Assembly: GCA_035341015.1 (NCBI GenBank) | Contig: DAOQUL010000010.1 | Location: forward strand, 18,086 to 82,085 | Length of the DNA stretch: 64,000 bases | Direction: 5' to 3' | Source of the DNA: JAKQIM01 sp029557965 | Lineage (GTDB): Bacteria; Chloroflexota; Anaerolineae; Anaerolineales; UBA4823 | Part shown: piece after piece, positions 26,898-34,129 of the stretch | Layout: each line of letters opens with the position of its first letter | Position numbering within the stretch: the stretch's first letter is position 1 | Notes under the pieces: model-generated | Seen by the model: only the letters and a program-made list of their open reading frames with translations | Told to the model about the DNA's origin: nothing | Database searches by the model: none | Made by a program: the position numbers and the translations under genes

Positions 26898-27496
26898 GCC
26901 CATCGTTTATCAGCCCTCCAACACGGATTCCCGGCTTATTGCGGTTGGCTTTGTGGGCAGCGGAGAAGGTTGCCGGCCGACAGTTGCTGCCGCCGCGCCT
27001 GCTGGCCTGGTACCCCAAGGCGGCAGTCAGCTCAGGCATACTTGAGGCATTGATTGCTCATGGAGAAGGCCGCATCAATCAGCGTGTGCTCAAGTTGGTG
27101 CGCATGACGGTCTCTTTTGCCGTCAACTGCCCCTTTTGTATGGATATGAATTCCAATGGTTGGAACACCCTGATGACGCCAGAAGAACTGTCGGCTCTGC
27201 AAGGCTGCAAGGCATTGGAAGATGTTGCCAGCTTCAGTGAGCTCGAACGCTTGGCTATTGAATACGCCGGCCTGGCTTCACAAACCCCGCTGGCCTTTAC
27301 GCCAGCATTTGGCGAACGGTTAAGAGCCATCTTTAGCGAGCGCGAGATTGTGATCCTGGCAACCACCGCTGCCCAGGTCAATTACTGGGCACGGCTGATC
27401 CAGGCGTTGGGTTGTCCTCCAGTAGGGATGACGCCGGATCTGAATTTGTACCTGGATATCGGTGGCGAGAGTGGTAAATGTCACATCAATTCTTAA
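26894..27496 (+). CDS. Carboxymuconolactone decarboxylase/AhpD-like protein
   Basis: The 200-residue helical protein has the AhpD-type active-site motif with C79 and C82 in NCPFCMDMNS, preceded by the helix VLKLVRMTVSFAV. The LERLAIEYA and FSEREIVILATTAAQVNYWARL segments fit the second half of the CMD fold. Members with CxxC act as peroxidase or disulfide-exchange proteins. It is translationally coupled to the PARG-type gene through a four-base overlap, so a redox role linked to nucleotide or ADP-ribose metabolism is possible but unproven. Confidence 0.85.
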   Translation: MSPSFISPPTRIPGLLRLALWAAEKVAGRQLLPPRLLAWYPKAAVSSGILEALIAHGEGRINQRVLKLVRMTVSFAVNCPFCMDMNSNGWNTLMTPEELSALQGCKALEDVASFSELERLAIEYAGLASQTPLAFTPAFGERLRAIFSEREIVILATTAAQVNYWARLIQALGCPPVGMTPDLNLYLDIGGESGKCHINS

Positions 27497-27515
27497 GGAT
27501 GAAAGGAATCTGACG

Positions 27516-27989
27516 ATGAACCCAAGCATCTCTCTGACAAACTTGAACCAATTTATTGTGCAAGCCAAAGCCGCGACGTATGTGGGCAGCGGCAAAGCGG
27601 CTCAATCGTGCAGGATAGGCTCACACGATTTGCGGTTCCAGGCTGGAGCATATGCATATTTAGATAGCTACTTCGGCGGTACAGATTTTATTGGCCAGGA
27701 AGTGGTGTATTATGGCGACGAGCCAGTCTGGGCAATGAATTACTACGGGAAGATCATTAAACCCGAAGCGATCACTGCTTCTCAAGCTGGGCAGATCATC
27801 AAGGCCAGTCTCTCTCGGCTGTACCAGGAGGGGCGCTTTTTAGGTGGGTTTGAATATTTTGTTGAAGGTTGTACATATACAGACATAAATCAAGGCGGGG
27901 TCGAATCCTTTCGCGGGGAAGAATGGATATCTTGCAATGACGTCAGGGTTTACGAACTTGTTTATCATGGCGGCCTGATCAAGCCGTAA
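27516..27989 (+). CDS. DUF5680 domain-containing protein
   Basis: The start at 27516 has GAAAGGA at 27501-27507. The 157-residue product matches the DUF5680 pattern closely: LNQFIVQAKAATYVGSG, then GSHDLRFQAGAYAYLDSYFGGTDFIGQEVVYY, PVWAMNYYG, a central AGQIIKASLSRLYQ helix and the YELVYHGGLI ending. The family is small, cytoplasmic and of unknown function, and often appears in sporadically distributed gene sets. It lies 19 bases after the AhpD-like gene in the same run. Confidence 0.85.
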   Translation: MNPSISLTNLNQFIVQAKAATYVGSGKAAQSCRIGSHDLRFQAGAYAYLDSYFGGTDFIGQEVVYYGDEPVWAMNYYGKIIKPEAITASQAGQIIKASLSRLYQEGRFLGGFEYFVEGCTYTDINQGGVESFRGEEWISCNDVRVYELVYHGGLIKP

Positions 27990-28023
27990 CCGTGTTGTGG
28001 TTTGGCCTGGCTTTGTTACCATA

Positions 28024-28558
28024 ATGAGTTCTCTTTATCACCTCCCCGATTCAACTCGTCCCTTTGCTCGAACAAACATCCAGACGATCCAGCAGCGGGC
28101 AGAGATCATGGCTAAACTGCTGCCCGGCGGGCAGTCTGTTGGCGAGATTTGCTGCGGCGACTGCCAAATGCAAGCGCAGATTTACCGCGCTCAACTGGGC
28201 GTGCAGGATTATCGCGGATTGGATATCAGTGCAGAGGTCGTGACCTTTAACCGGGCACATGGCCTGGATTGCCGCCAGGGTGATGCGCTCTCGGCCAATG
28301 CAATGCGACCATTTTTGGACTGTGGGGCGATCTTCTTTGGCCCGCCGCTTTCGGTGGCGTGCGATGGGCACCGGCTGCTGACCTTTGATCAGGTGCGGCC
28401 GGCATATCGTGATTTTGTCAGCCTGTTGCCGGGAGAGTTGGGCTACCAGGGTACGCTGATATGCATCGGGATTAGGGGAACAGCATGAGCAGCGTTTGAA
28501 GTATGTAGAGTTATGGTTTTCGAGTGTGCTTGAGGATGCCTGGGAGCATGCCATATGA
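28024..28558 (+). pseudogene. SAM-dependent methyltransferase-like gene with a one-base frameshift near its 3' end
   Basis: From ATG 28024 the frame encodes 154 residues and stops at 28488. The sequence has methyltransferase-like elements: VGEICCGDCQ (motif I), YRGLDIS (motif II) and AIFFGPPLS before CDGH. Beyond GTLICIGI the plus-one frame is open from 28475 to a TGA at 28556-28558, encoding a further 27 plausible residues (GEQHEQRLKYVELWF...) and ending in an ATGA overlap with the next gene, as in an intact operon. A run of four G at 28475-28478 is the likely indel site: three G would restore one frame. It may be a real disruption, a sequencing error or programmed frameshifting. I see no Shine-Dalgarno sequence. 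Confidence 0.7.
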
Positions 28559-30186
28559 TTTCCTTACCCGCCATCCCTGATGCCTTCTTGTCCAGTTTTG
28601 ACATGATGTGGAACTCTGCCTGCCGGGTGTGTGATCATATCCTGGATTTTCAGCCGGACCTGGTCCTCGTCCTGATGCACTCTGGCTGGGGGCCAGTTTT
28701 CTCGGCCCAGGTCATCTGGCAGAAAACTCAATCGCGGCCTTTCCCGCCTGTGGCGCGCGCCAATATCGGGCGCGAAAAGCTGATCAGCTTCGAAAACGCC
28801 TCCAGCATGATCACGACAAGTTACTTTGTTGGAGAATACTCTACCGATGTCGAAGTGGGTAAGCTCTTGACCTGGATTGCCAGCCGCAGCGATTGGCAAG
28901 ACCAGCTGCGCCAACAGGTGGCGGAGGTTATGCCAGGTGGGGAGGCACCACAACGCATCCTGGTGGTGGATGACGTCGTCCACGAAAGCTCTACTTTCAT
29001 CATTACAGCAGGCTTGCTGGAATTGGTCTATCCCAAGGCCGCGGTCCGCTTCCTGAACACCTGGAGCTGGTATCGCCCCATGTACCTGGAGTTTATGCTG
29101 GCCACGCTGTGCCCGGTCGCCGATATTTTTCCCGATGGCCACATTCAATCGAAAGAGGCGCATAGCAGCCTGACCTCGGTGGCAATTGGGAGCGAAAGTA
29201 TCGACGAAGACTTCCTCTACTGGCAGCCGATCACGGTAGACAGCCCCTCCGTCAAAGCTTTGAGCGACTACCGCCCGGCAGCAGAATGGGTGGAGATGTC
29301 GCAGACCATCTATCGTATGATCGCCAATGATATTGCCGAGCGCGCCGTAAGCTATACACCTGGCGAGCTTGATCCGTATCTGTTCAATTTTGGCCTGCGC
29401 AATAATTGGCGCATGATGCGTGATATCTGGGTTGAACACAGCCTCACGCTCCGCCAGGCCATGCAGCGCTATGGACTTACCAGGCAGGATGCAAAACACA
29501 TCTTGGAACGTTGGCTGGAGTTTGGCGAAGTAACAATGGAGGGGTATGGACGTGGGACGCGATATGTCATCCCCTCCCATTTGCGGCGGTACATGGAGAA
29601 GCAAGAAGATCTCCCCAGTAACCCCAATGGTATCTTTTGGCTGCTTCCGGACAAGCTGGCCTTCGGTGAGACGCCCTATTACACTGGCAGGGAGGATGAG
29701 GTCAAATATGCTTGCCAGGCAGCGCGCGAACTGCTTGATATGGGCGTTGATTGCTGGCTGGATATACAGATTATTCGAGAAGGCACATTGCCCCGCGAAA
29801 ACCCGCACTTTCTAGAAGAAGCCAGGGCCATTGGCAGACCTGCGGTCGCCAAATTCATTCCGCTTGCCATCGAGTATACTGATAAAGAAGAGTATTCTTA
29901 TATCCGGCGTGGGCGTCCGAACCGGAAGGATATCCGCCCAATCCTGGATCAGATCGACTACTTCCTGGCGAACGGACACGTGCTCTATGTCAGTACATCG
30001 TCGGATTACATCTATGATTTGCGCGGCATCCTGGCGGGTTGTTATTTAGCCCGCCATGGGCAAGCGGGCGATGCGGCCCTGGAAGCTCTACAAGCCTGCC
30101 AGCCAATCACTGTTCACGGTTGGGCGCGCCAGCCGCCTTCTCGCAAGGCGCGCCGCTATGTGCGCTCCTGGCCCGAGGGGGATTGA
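28555..30186 (+). CDS. Phosphoribosyltransferase-like protein fused to an inactive tyrosine-phosphatase-like domain
   Basis: The 543-residue protein begins with a PRTase-like domain (about 1-210) that has a clear PRPP loop, ILVVDDVVHESST, at residues 135-147. A middle part (about 240-350) looks like a winged-helix segment (LTRQDAKHILERWLEFGEV). The C-terminal part (about 365-530) follows the pattern of bacterial dual-specificity phosphatases: FWLLPDKLAFGETP, then GVDCWLDIQ, then LDQIDYFLANGHVLYV and GCYLARHG. The catalytic CX5R loop is replaced by STSSDYIYDLRG (residues 480-491), so the cysteine aligns with Ser and the arginine spacing is wrong; the general-acid aspartate region reads IRRGRP. 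It is probably a binding or regulatory pseudophosphatase. The coding strand is C-rich, unlike neighbouring plus-strand genes. Confidence 0.75.
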   Translation: MISLPAIPDAFLSSFDMMWNSACRVCDHILDFQPDLVLVLMHSGWGPVFSAQVIWQKTQSRPFPPVARANIGREKLISFENASSMITTSYFVGEYSTDVEVGKLLTWIASRSDWQDQLRQQVAEVMPGGEAPQRILVVDDVVHESSTFIITAGLLELVYPKAAVRFLNTWSWYRPMYLEFMLATLCPVADIFPDGHIQSKEAHSSLTSVAIGSESIDEDFLYWQPITVDSPSVKALSDYRPAAEWVEMSQTIYRMIANDIAERAVSYTPGELDPYLFNFGLRNNWRMMRDIWVEHSLTLRQAMQRYGLTRQDAKHILERWLEFGEVTMEGYGRGTRYVIPSHLRRYMEKQEDLPSNPNGIFWLLPDKLAFGETPYYTGREDEVKYACQAARELLDMGVDCWLDIQIIREGTLPRENPHFLEEARAIGRPAVAKFIPLAIEYTDKEEYSYIRRGRPNRKDIRPILDQIDYFLANGHVLYVSTSSDYIYDLRGILAGCYLARHGQAGDAALEALQACQPITVHGWARQPPSRKARRYVRSWPEGD

Positions 30187-30187
30187 G

Positions 30188-30316
30188 ATGCGTGTGCCTT
30201 ACCTGATCCGGCTGCCGTTGACGGAAAGACAAAGGCAGTTTGCGCTGCGTTGGTGGGACTGCACCAGATCAAGCGACCGCCGCTCCAGCCTGAGCGAGCA
30301 AAATCCTCGACAATAA
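30188..30316 (+). CDS. Short ORF or gene remnant after the PRTase fusion gene
   Basis: An ATG two bases after the preceding stop, with GAGGGGG upstream, opens a 42-codon frame (MRVPYLIRLPLTERQRQFAL...). After its TAA the same frame is open again for 24 codons to a TAG at 30389-30391, encoding KGFEGQAGIKIAAQDSWINH. This could be a short protein or the decayed start of a longer gene. I do not recognise either part. Confidence 0.3.
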   Translation: MRVPYLIRLPLTERQRQFALRWWDCTRSSDRRSSLSEQNPRQ

Positions 30317-30428
30317 CCGCAGCTGCACAAAGGGTTCGAGGGGCAGGCGGGTATTAAAATTGCCGCGCAGGACAGCTGGATTAATCATTAGAAGAGTAGA
30401 GTATATCTGTGTATTTGGGACTTATAAC

Positions 30429-30470
30429 AGAAAGGCCTGGAGCGTCATCTTGCTATCTCCAGGTCTTTCT
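30429..30470. terminator. Inverted repeat between the PRTase run and tRNA-Asp
   Basis: Fourteen-base arms (30429-30442 and 30457-30470) pair with one G-T, around a 14-base loop. There is a short T-rich end in the right arm but no long T-run. It lies between the plus-strand gene run and the 3' end of the minus-strand tRNA, so it may terminate both. Confidence 0.6.
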
Positions 30471-30492
30471 GTGGGGTCGTTTCTACTTTGAG

Positions 30493-30566
30493 CGGTCCCG
30501 ACGGGATTTGAACCCGCGCTCTCGGCCTTGACAGGGCCGCATGTTTGGCCGCTACACCACGGGACC
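30493..30566 (-). tRNA. tRNA-Asp (anticodon GTC)
   Basis: Read on the minus strand, the gene has a seven-base-pair acceptor stem (GGTCCCG/CGGGACC), a D stem GTGT/ACAT, an anticodon stem CGGCC/GGCCG enclosing loop CTGTCAA with anticodon GTC, and a T arm GCGGG-TTCAAAT-CCCGT. The discriminator base is G, as expected for tRNA-Asp. CCA is not encoded. Confidence 0.95.
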
Positions 30567-30652
30567 ATGCGGGCTGTAGTTTACTATACATTTTTTACTG
30601 CGTCAAGGCGGTTTTTGGGCGGTTTTTCGTCATATTTGTGCACAAGGCGAGG

Positions 30653-30681
30653 TTGTCAGGGGCTGTTTTTTGTTATATACT
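30653..30681 (+). promoter_or_regulatory. Sigma70-type promoter of the DUF6585 gene
   Basis: TTGTCA at 30653-30658 and TATACT at 30676-30681 are separated by 17 bases. The predicted start near 30688 gives a 24-base leader containing the GGAGGTG ribosome-binding site. Confidence 0.7.
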
Positions 30682-30711
30682 TTGTTTGCAATCATCCATA
30701 GGAGGTGCACA

Positions 30712-31524
30712 ATGACGATTTCGCAAGTACCAGATACTTTCGCGTCCGTGATGGGCTTGGGTACTGTTCAACAAGTTTACCCATTGCGCAAAACGAACAA
30801 ATGGGGCAATGTGGTGGCAGCAGTGGTTCTTTTGGGAGGAGCCGCGGCCGTGTTGGTGGGCGGCTTATGGTATACCTATGACCAATGGCAGCATTTCGGG
30901 CCTGCTATTGTCGGCAGAACAATTATCCCTGTACTCTTATTCACGGTCATCTTGTTTGCTTTAGGTGCCTGGGCGGCCTGGGCGGCCTATTCGAACTGGA
31001 AAAGGGCGGCTGTGCTTTATATGAATGGCCTGGCATATTCGGACCGAAAAGGGGTGCAGGCCTGGCGATGGGACGAGGTTGCATCATTGACTTCTGCGGT
31101 AACAAAGCATTATACGAATGGCATATATACAGGTACCACCCATACGTATACGCTTTTGAAGAATGATGGGAGCCGTATCGTTTTAGGCGATACGATTTCA
31201 AATGTTGAGGAATTATCTAACCGGATCCGCGAGAAGATATTCCCCTTGCTTTATAAGCGTTACGCAGATGCTTATAACTCTGGGCAGCGGGTGTTGTTTG
31301 GTCCTGTGGCCATAAGTAAGTCCGAAGGATTGCAGGTTGGCAAGAAAGCTTACCCTTGGGACCAGGTTGAGAAAATAGCCATTCACCAGGGTTTTATCAA
31401 AATATCAAAAAGAGATGGTGGTTGGTTCAGCGGGGCGAATGTGGCCGCATCAACAATCCCGAACGTTGAATTACTGATATCAATTGTAGATCAGGTAGTA
31501 GGCGTAAAAGCCGGCAAGGCCTGA
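30712..31524 (+). CDS. DUF6585-family membrane protein
   Basis: I chose ATG 30712, ahead of which lies GGAGGTG at 30701-30707, giving 270 residues. Two membrane helices (about 30-53 and 68-93) are followed by two cytoplasmic PH-like beta units: VLYMNGLAYSDRKGVQAWRWDEVASL and VAISKSEGLQVGKKAYPWDQVEKIAI, the WRWDEV/YPWDQV repeats being characteristic of DUF6585. Function is unknown. It stands alone between its own promoter and a strong terminator. Confidence 0.85.
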   Translation: MTISQVPDTFASVMGLGTVQQVYPLRKTNKWGNVVAAVVLLGGAAAVLVGGLWYTYDQWQHFGPAIVGRTIIPVLLFTVILFALGAWAAWAAYSNWKRAAVLYMNGLAYSDRKGVQAWRWDEVASLTSAVTKHYTNGIYTGTTHTYTLLKNDGSRIVLGDTISNVEELSNRIREKIFPLLYKRYADAYNSGQRVLFGPVAISKSEGLQVGKKAYPWDQVEKIAIHQGFIKISKRDGGWFSGANVAASTIPNVELLISIVDQVVGVKAGKA

Positions 31525-31545
31525 TGGTTTTTATCTTTTGTGGAG

Positions 31546-31579
31546 ATGGCGGGCATATTTTGCCCGCCATATTTTTTTA
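31546..31579 (+). terminator. Rho-independent terminator of the DUF6585 gene
   Basis: A ten-base-pair perfect stem (31546-31555 with 31561-31570) with a five-base loop is followed by A and seven T. It faces the plus-strand gene and touches the stop of the convergent lipoprotein gene. Confidence 0.9.
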
Positions 31580-33940
31580 AGGGATAATAGAAATCTCAAT
31601 AACCAGCGGCGATTGTTGATGGCTCACCTCGATCAAAGCCATCGGGATAGGCAAGAAATGCCCCGGCGGAAAATTGAAATTTGGATCTTCAGGGGTATTC
31701 GCAAATGAACTCAAGGTTGAGAAGGGATGGATATTGAAGTCGGCTGATGTGTTGATCGTTATAGCTGGCCCATTTTCCACCATCCAGGCTGTATCTTTGA
31801 CTTGATATATGTTACCCCATCCTGGAGTAAAGCGCATCCAGGGATCTAGAATCAACGGGATCGTCTGTTTATCAATATCAGGTGAACTGTGAATTGTGAT
31901 ACGAATACTATCCGGCAGCAGCTCAAAAAGCTTGGTGGTGAGAAGATCGGAACTGATCATACGAACCGCACCGGGTTCGCCCGATGTTTGGTATTCTTGC
32001 CAGTTATGGATTGAATCTGCGCAAGCCCCTAAAACCTGGCTGGGATCTGCTAGTAGGCCGTATTGAGCATCCCACAGCGATGGATCACTCAAACCGGTAG
32101 CAAGTTGGTAAGACGGGGCAATTAACTGGTGAAGCTCATTGTCTTGCATGGCAAATGCATAGGCCAAGTAGCCGCCCTCACTTTCGAAAGTGGTGAATAT
32201 TGATATGGATGCCAGGATACATTCAGTCTGCCCATCCCAGTCGATATCGGTCTCGCAATCGTTCCGGCTTCTTGGTGCTTCCGCCCATTCTGCTGCCGCG
32301 AGAATGTGGCCGATTTGCCCCAGGTATTGGGCATTTAGGGCGTGGCTATCTTCAGTCGCGGGTGTGCTGTTCAGGGAATGATACATTTGCCAGGCCAGGT
32401 TGGTAAATGTATTATTCGGAGCGGAGTGCAAGGCATCTATCACCTTGCATTGCATTTGTTGGCTGTCAAGACCGGTTGAGATTGCTTGTCCCAAGGTGGT
32501 GTTAAGCGGCACCGATGAAGTGCTTGATGAAGCATGGCGATTGTAGTGTTCTTGGGGATCCTCAAGCAATAAATCGTCCGTTGTCATAAATTGAATCCAT
32601 GGATGGTTGACCAGATAGTGTAAGGTATTCAAGGCAGATGATGGGTTTCCCCAGTTCGTTTTAGGAAAATCTCCGCCTAGTAAAATTATAGGCTTTGATG
32701 CATCCATGGCGGCCGCCAGAAGCGCTCTGCGCAGATCGATGGATGGCCCCGTAGGCGATGCTTGATAATTGGGCTCATCTGTCTCTGTCGAAAGATTGTC
32801 TTGCGCATAGCCATTATCGATATAAACTATATCCGAATGATTTCTCCAACCAAGTAACTCAACCGTGTAGATGCTTTGCTGAGAAGTCAGAATCCCATTA
32901 AAAAATAACTCGTATTGACCCGGTGGGTTTTGCAGCGGGGTAGGGGAGTAAGATAAACGGCTGTTGGCGAAATTAAATTGGCTTAATAATTGTGTGTCGC
33001 TGGCTATCAATCGACTCGTAGCCCATTCGGTATTCCAATTAAGCGGGGCGCTGCTTGCATCAATTTGCCCATTTATTCCGATCGGATGCACATCTGGCAT
33101 AACGATCAGCCCTCGATTGCTCAATTTCTGGACATCGCCCAGAACCCCAAGGTAGTCAAGGGCAGAGAGATTGGCTGGGGTTTTTAGATCAAACAAAAGA
33201 GTTGGTACGTGATACGTGTCCAGGGCAGTTAGCAAATTGTTCAGTCCGTGCCGGCTGCTTGATGGCCCGCTGTGAGCACCATCCCAACTACGTAGTATTT
33301 GTGCCGATGTAGTTGACTGAAAAGTGTGCCAGAAACCAAACACTACACGGGCCGGCTGAGGGGTACTTTCTCGCGTAGACACTGGCCCAATGGCGTCGGT
33401 AACTCCGGTCAATCCTGCTCGCGTTGTATAAATCTGTAATGTGCTAAGCCCTAGTGCGAGGAAGTTCCCAGGCGTTTGGATGCTGATTTCAACTGTATCC
33501 ATAAAGGGGTCGCGTAATGTGCTCAGTTTGATCCCCTGAACAGGACTGTTCTCGTCATCTTGGATGATAATTGCCCCATCTGATGGAATATAGAGCAATA
33601 AATCCCAGGCAATGTCGGCAGGCTGGCCTAGCGGCAGCTTATTTGTGCCTCCGGGCTGATAATCGAAAGCAATATAAATGTCGTGGTCAACTGGCACAGA
33701 AAAATCCAGTAGGTCTAAACGAATTTGGAATTCTGAACCTTCGGCGCGGGTATATAAGGCAATCAAGTCTCCAGATGGCTGTTCGGCATCGGCTGCATCG
33801 AGTGCCCGCAGCGTTGAATAAAGCCACGTCGGCTTGCCTGTCGGGTTGGAGGACGTCAATGATGTCTGCGGTTGGCAAGCTGTAAATGAGAGGGTCAATA
33901 ATATAAGCGAATAAATGCTGCGCCGGATTAGACGTGTCAT
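31577..33940 (-). CDS. Large lipoprotein of unknown function
   Basis: I chose ATG 33940, preceded by GAGAG; it creates a proper lipoprotein signal (MTRLIRRSIYSLILL, lipobox LSFTAC with cysteine near residue 22). The 787-residue protein should be anchored on the outer face of the membrane. The first 220 mature residues look like a beta domain (RLDLLDFSVPVDHDIYIAFDY); the middle resembles a TIM-barrel/deacetylase-like region, with FGFWHTFQST and PTLLFDLKTP, and later IILLGGDFPKTNWGNPSSALNTL; the C-terminal part includes ETDIDWDGQTECILAS, an FG-GAP-like aspartate loop. It may act on extracellular polysaccharide, but I cannot assign a family. Confidence 0.8.
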   Translation of the reverse strand: MTRLIRRSIYSLILLTLSFTACQPQTSLTSSNPTGKPTWLYSTLRALDAADAEQPSGDLIALYTRAEGSEFQIRLDLLDFSVPVDHDIYIAFDYQPGGTNKLPLGQPADIAWDLLLYIPSDGAIIIQDDENSPVQGIKLSTLRDPFMDTVEISIQTPGNFLALGLSTLQIYTTRAGLTGVTDAIGPVSTRESTPQPARVVFGFWHTFQSTTSAQILRSWDGAHSGPSSSRHGLNNLLTALDTYHVPTLLFDLKTPANLSALDYLGVLGDVQKLSNRGLIVMPDVHPIGINGQIDASSAPLNWNTEWATSRLIASDTQLLSQFNFANSRLSYSPTPLQNPPGQYELFFNGILTSQQSIYTVELLGWRNHSDIVYIDNGYAQDNLSTETDEPNYQASPTGPSIDLRRALLAAAMDASKPIILLGGDFPKTNWGNPSSALNTLHYLVNHPWIQFMTTDDLLLEDPQEHYNRHASSSTSSVPLNTTLGQAISTGLDSQQMQCKVIDALHSAPNNTFTNLAWQMYHSLNSTPATEDSHALNAQYLGQIGHILAAAEWAEAPRSRNDCETDIDWDGQTECILASISIFTTFESEGGYLAYAFAMQDNELHQLIAPSYQLATGLSDPSLWDAQYGLLADPSQVLGACADSIHNWQEYQTSGEPGAVRMISSDLLTTKLFELLPDSIRITIHSSPDIDKQTIPLILDPWMRFTPGWGNIYQVKDTAWMVENGPAITINTSADFNIHPFSTLSSFANTPEDPNFNFPPGHFLPIPMALIEVSHQQSPLVIEISIIP

Positions 33941-33991
33941 ATACTCTCGTTGGGCAAATAGCCTGGCTACCCGGGAAATTTGCGCATAGCC

Positions 33992-34020
33992 ATTATATCT
34001 CAAATATAAAAACAAAACAA
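33992..34020 (-). promoter_or_regulatory. Promoter of the lipoprotein gene
   Basis: On the minus strand TTGTTT (34015-34020) and TATAAT (33992-33997) are separated by 17 bases, giving a start near 33985 and a leader of about 45 bases. Confidence 0.6.
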
Positions 34021-34065
34021 TCATTCTCATCAACAACAAGACCTACTATCACGAATTTCAAATAA

Positions 34066-34074
34066 TGGTATACT
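34066..34074 (+). promoter_or_regulatory. Extended -10 of the three-repeat secreted protein gene
   Basis: TGGTATACT is an extended -10 placed about 48 bases before the predicted transcription-to-ATG 34130 region. No good -35 is seen 17 bases upstream. Confidence 0.5.
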
Positions 34075-34129
34075 TTAACTATGTTAACATAGAATTAATC
34101 CGTCCGGAAATCAAGAGGAGATGCCAATT

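Noticed and set aside
28564..29808. A 414-codon open frame antisense to the PRTase fusion gene
   Set aside because: It has no recognisable motif or ribosome-binding site, and its residues mirror the C-rich codon use of the plus-strand gene, whose motifs and operon overlap are clear.
24757..30186. A tellurium-resistance (Ter) type stress cluster
   Set aside because: Some member types would fit, such as a phosphoribosyltransferase, but I found no TerD, TerB or TerC motif in any protein, so the name would not be supported.
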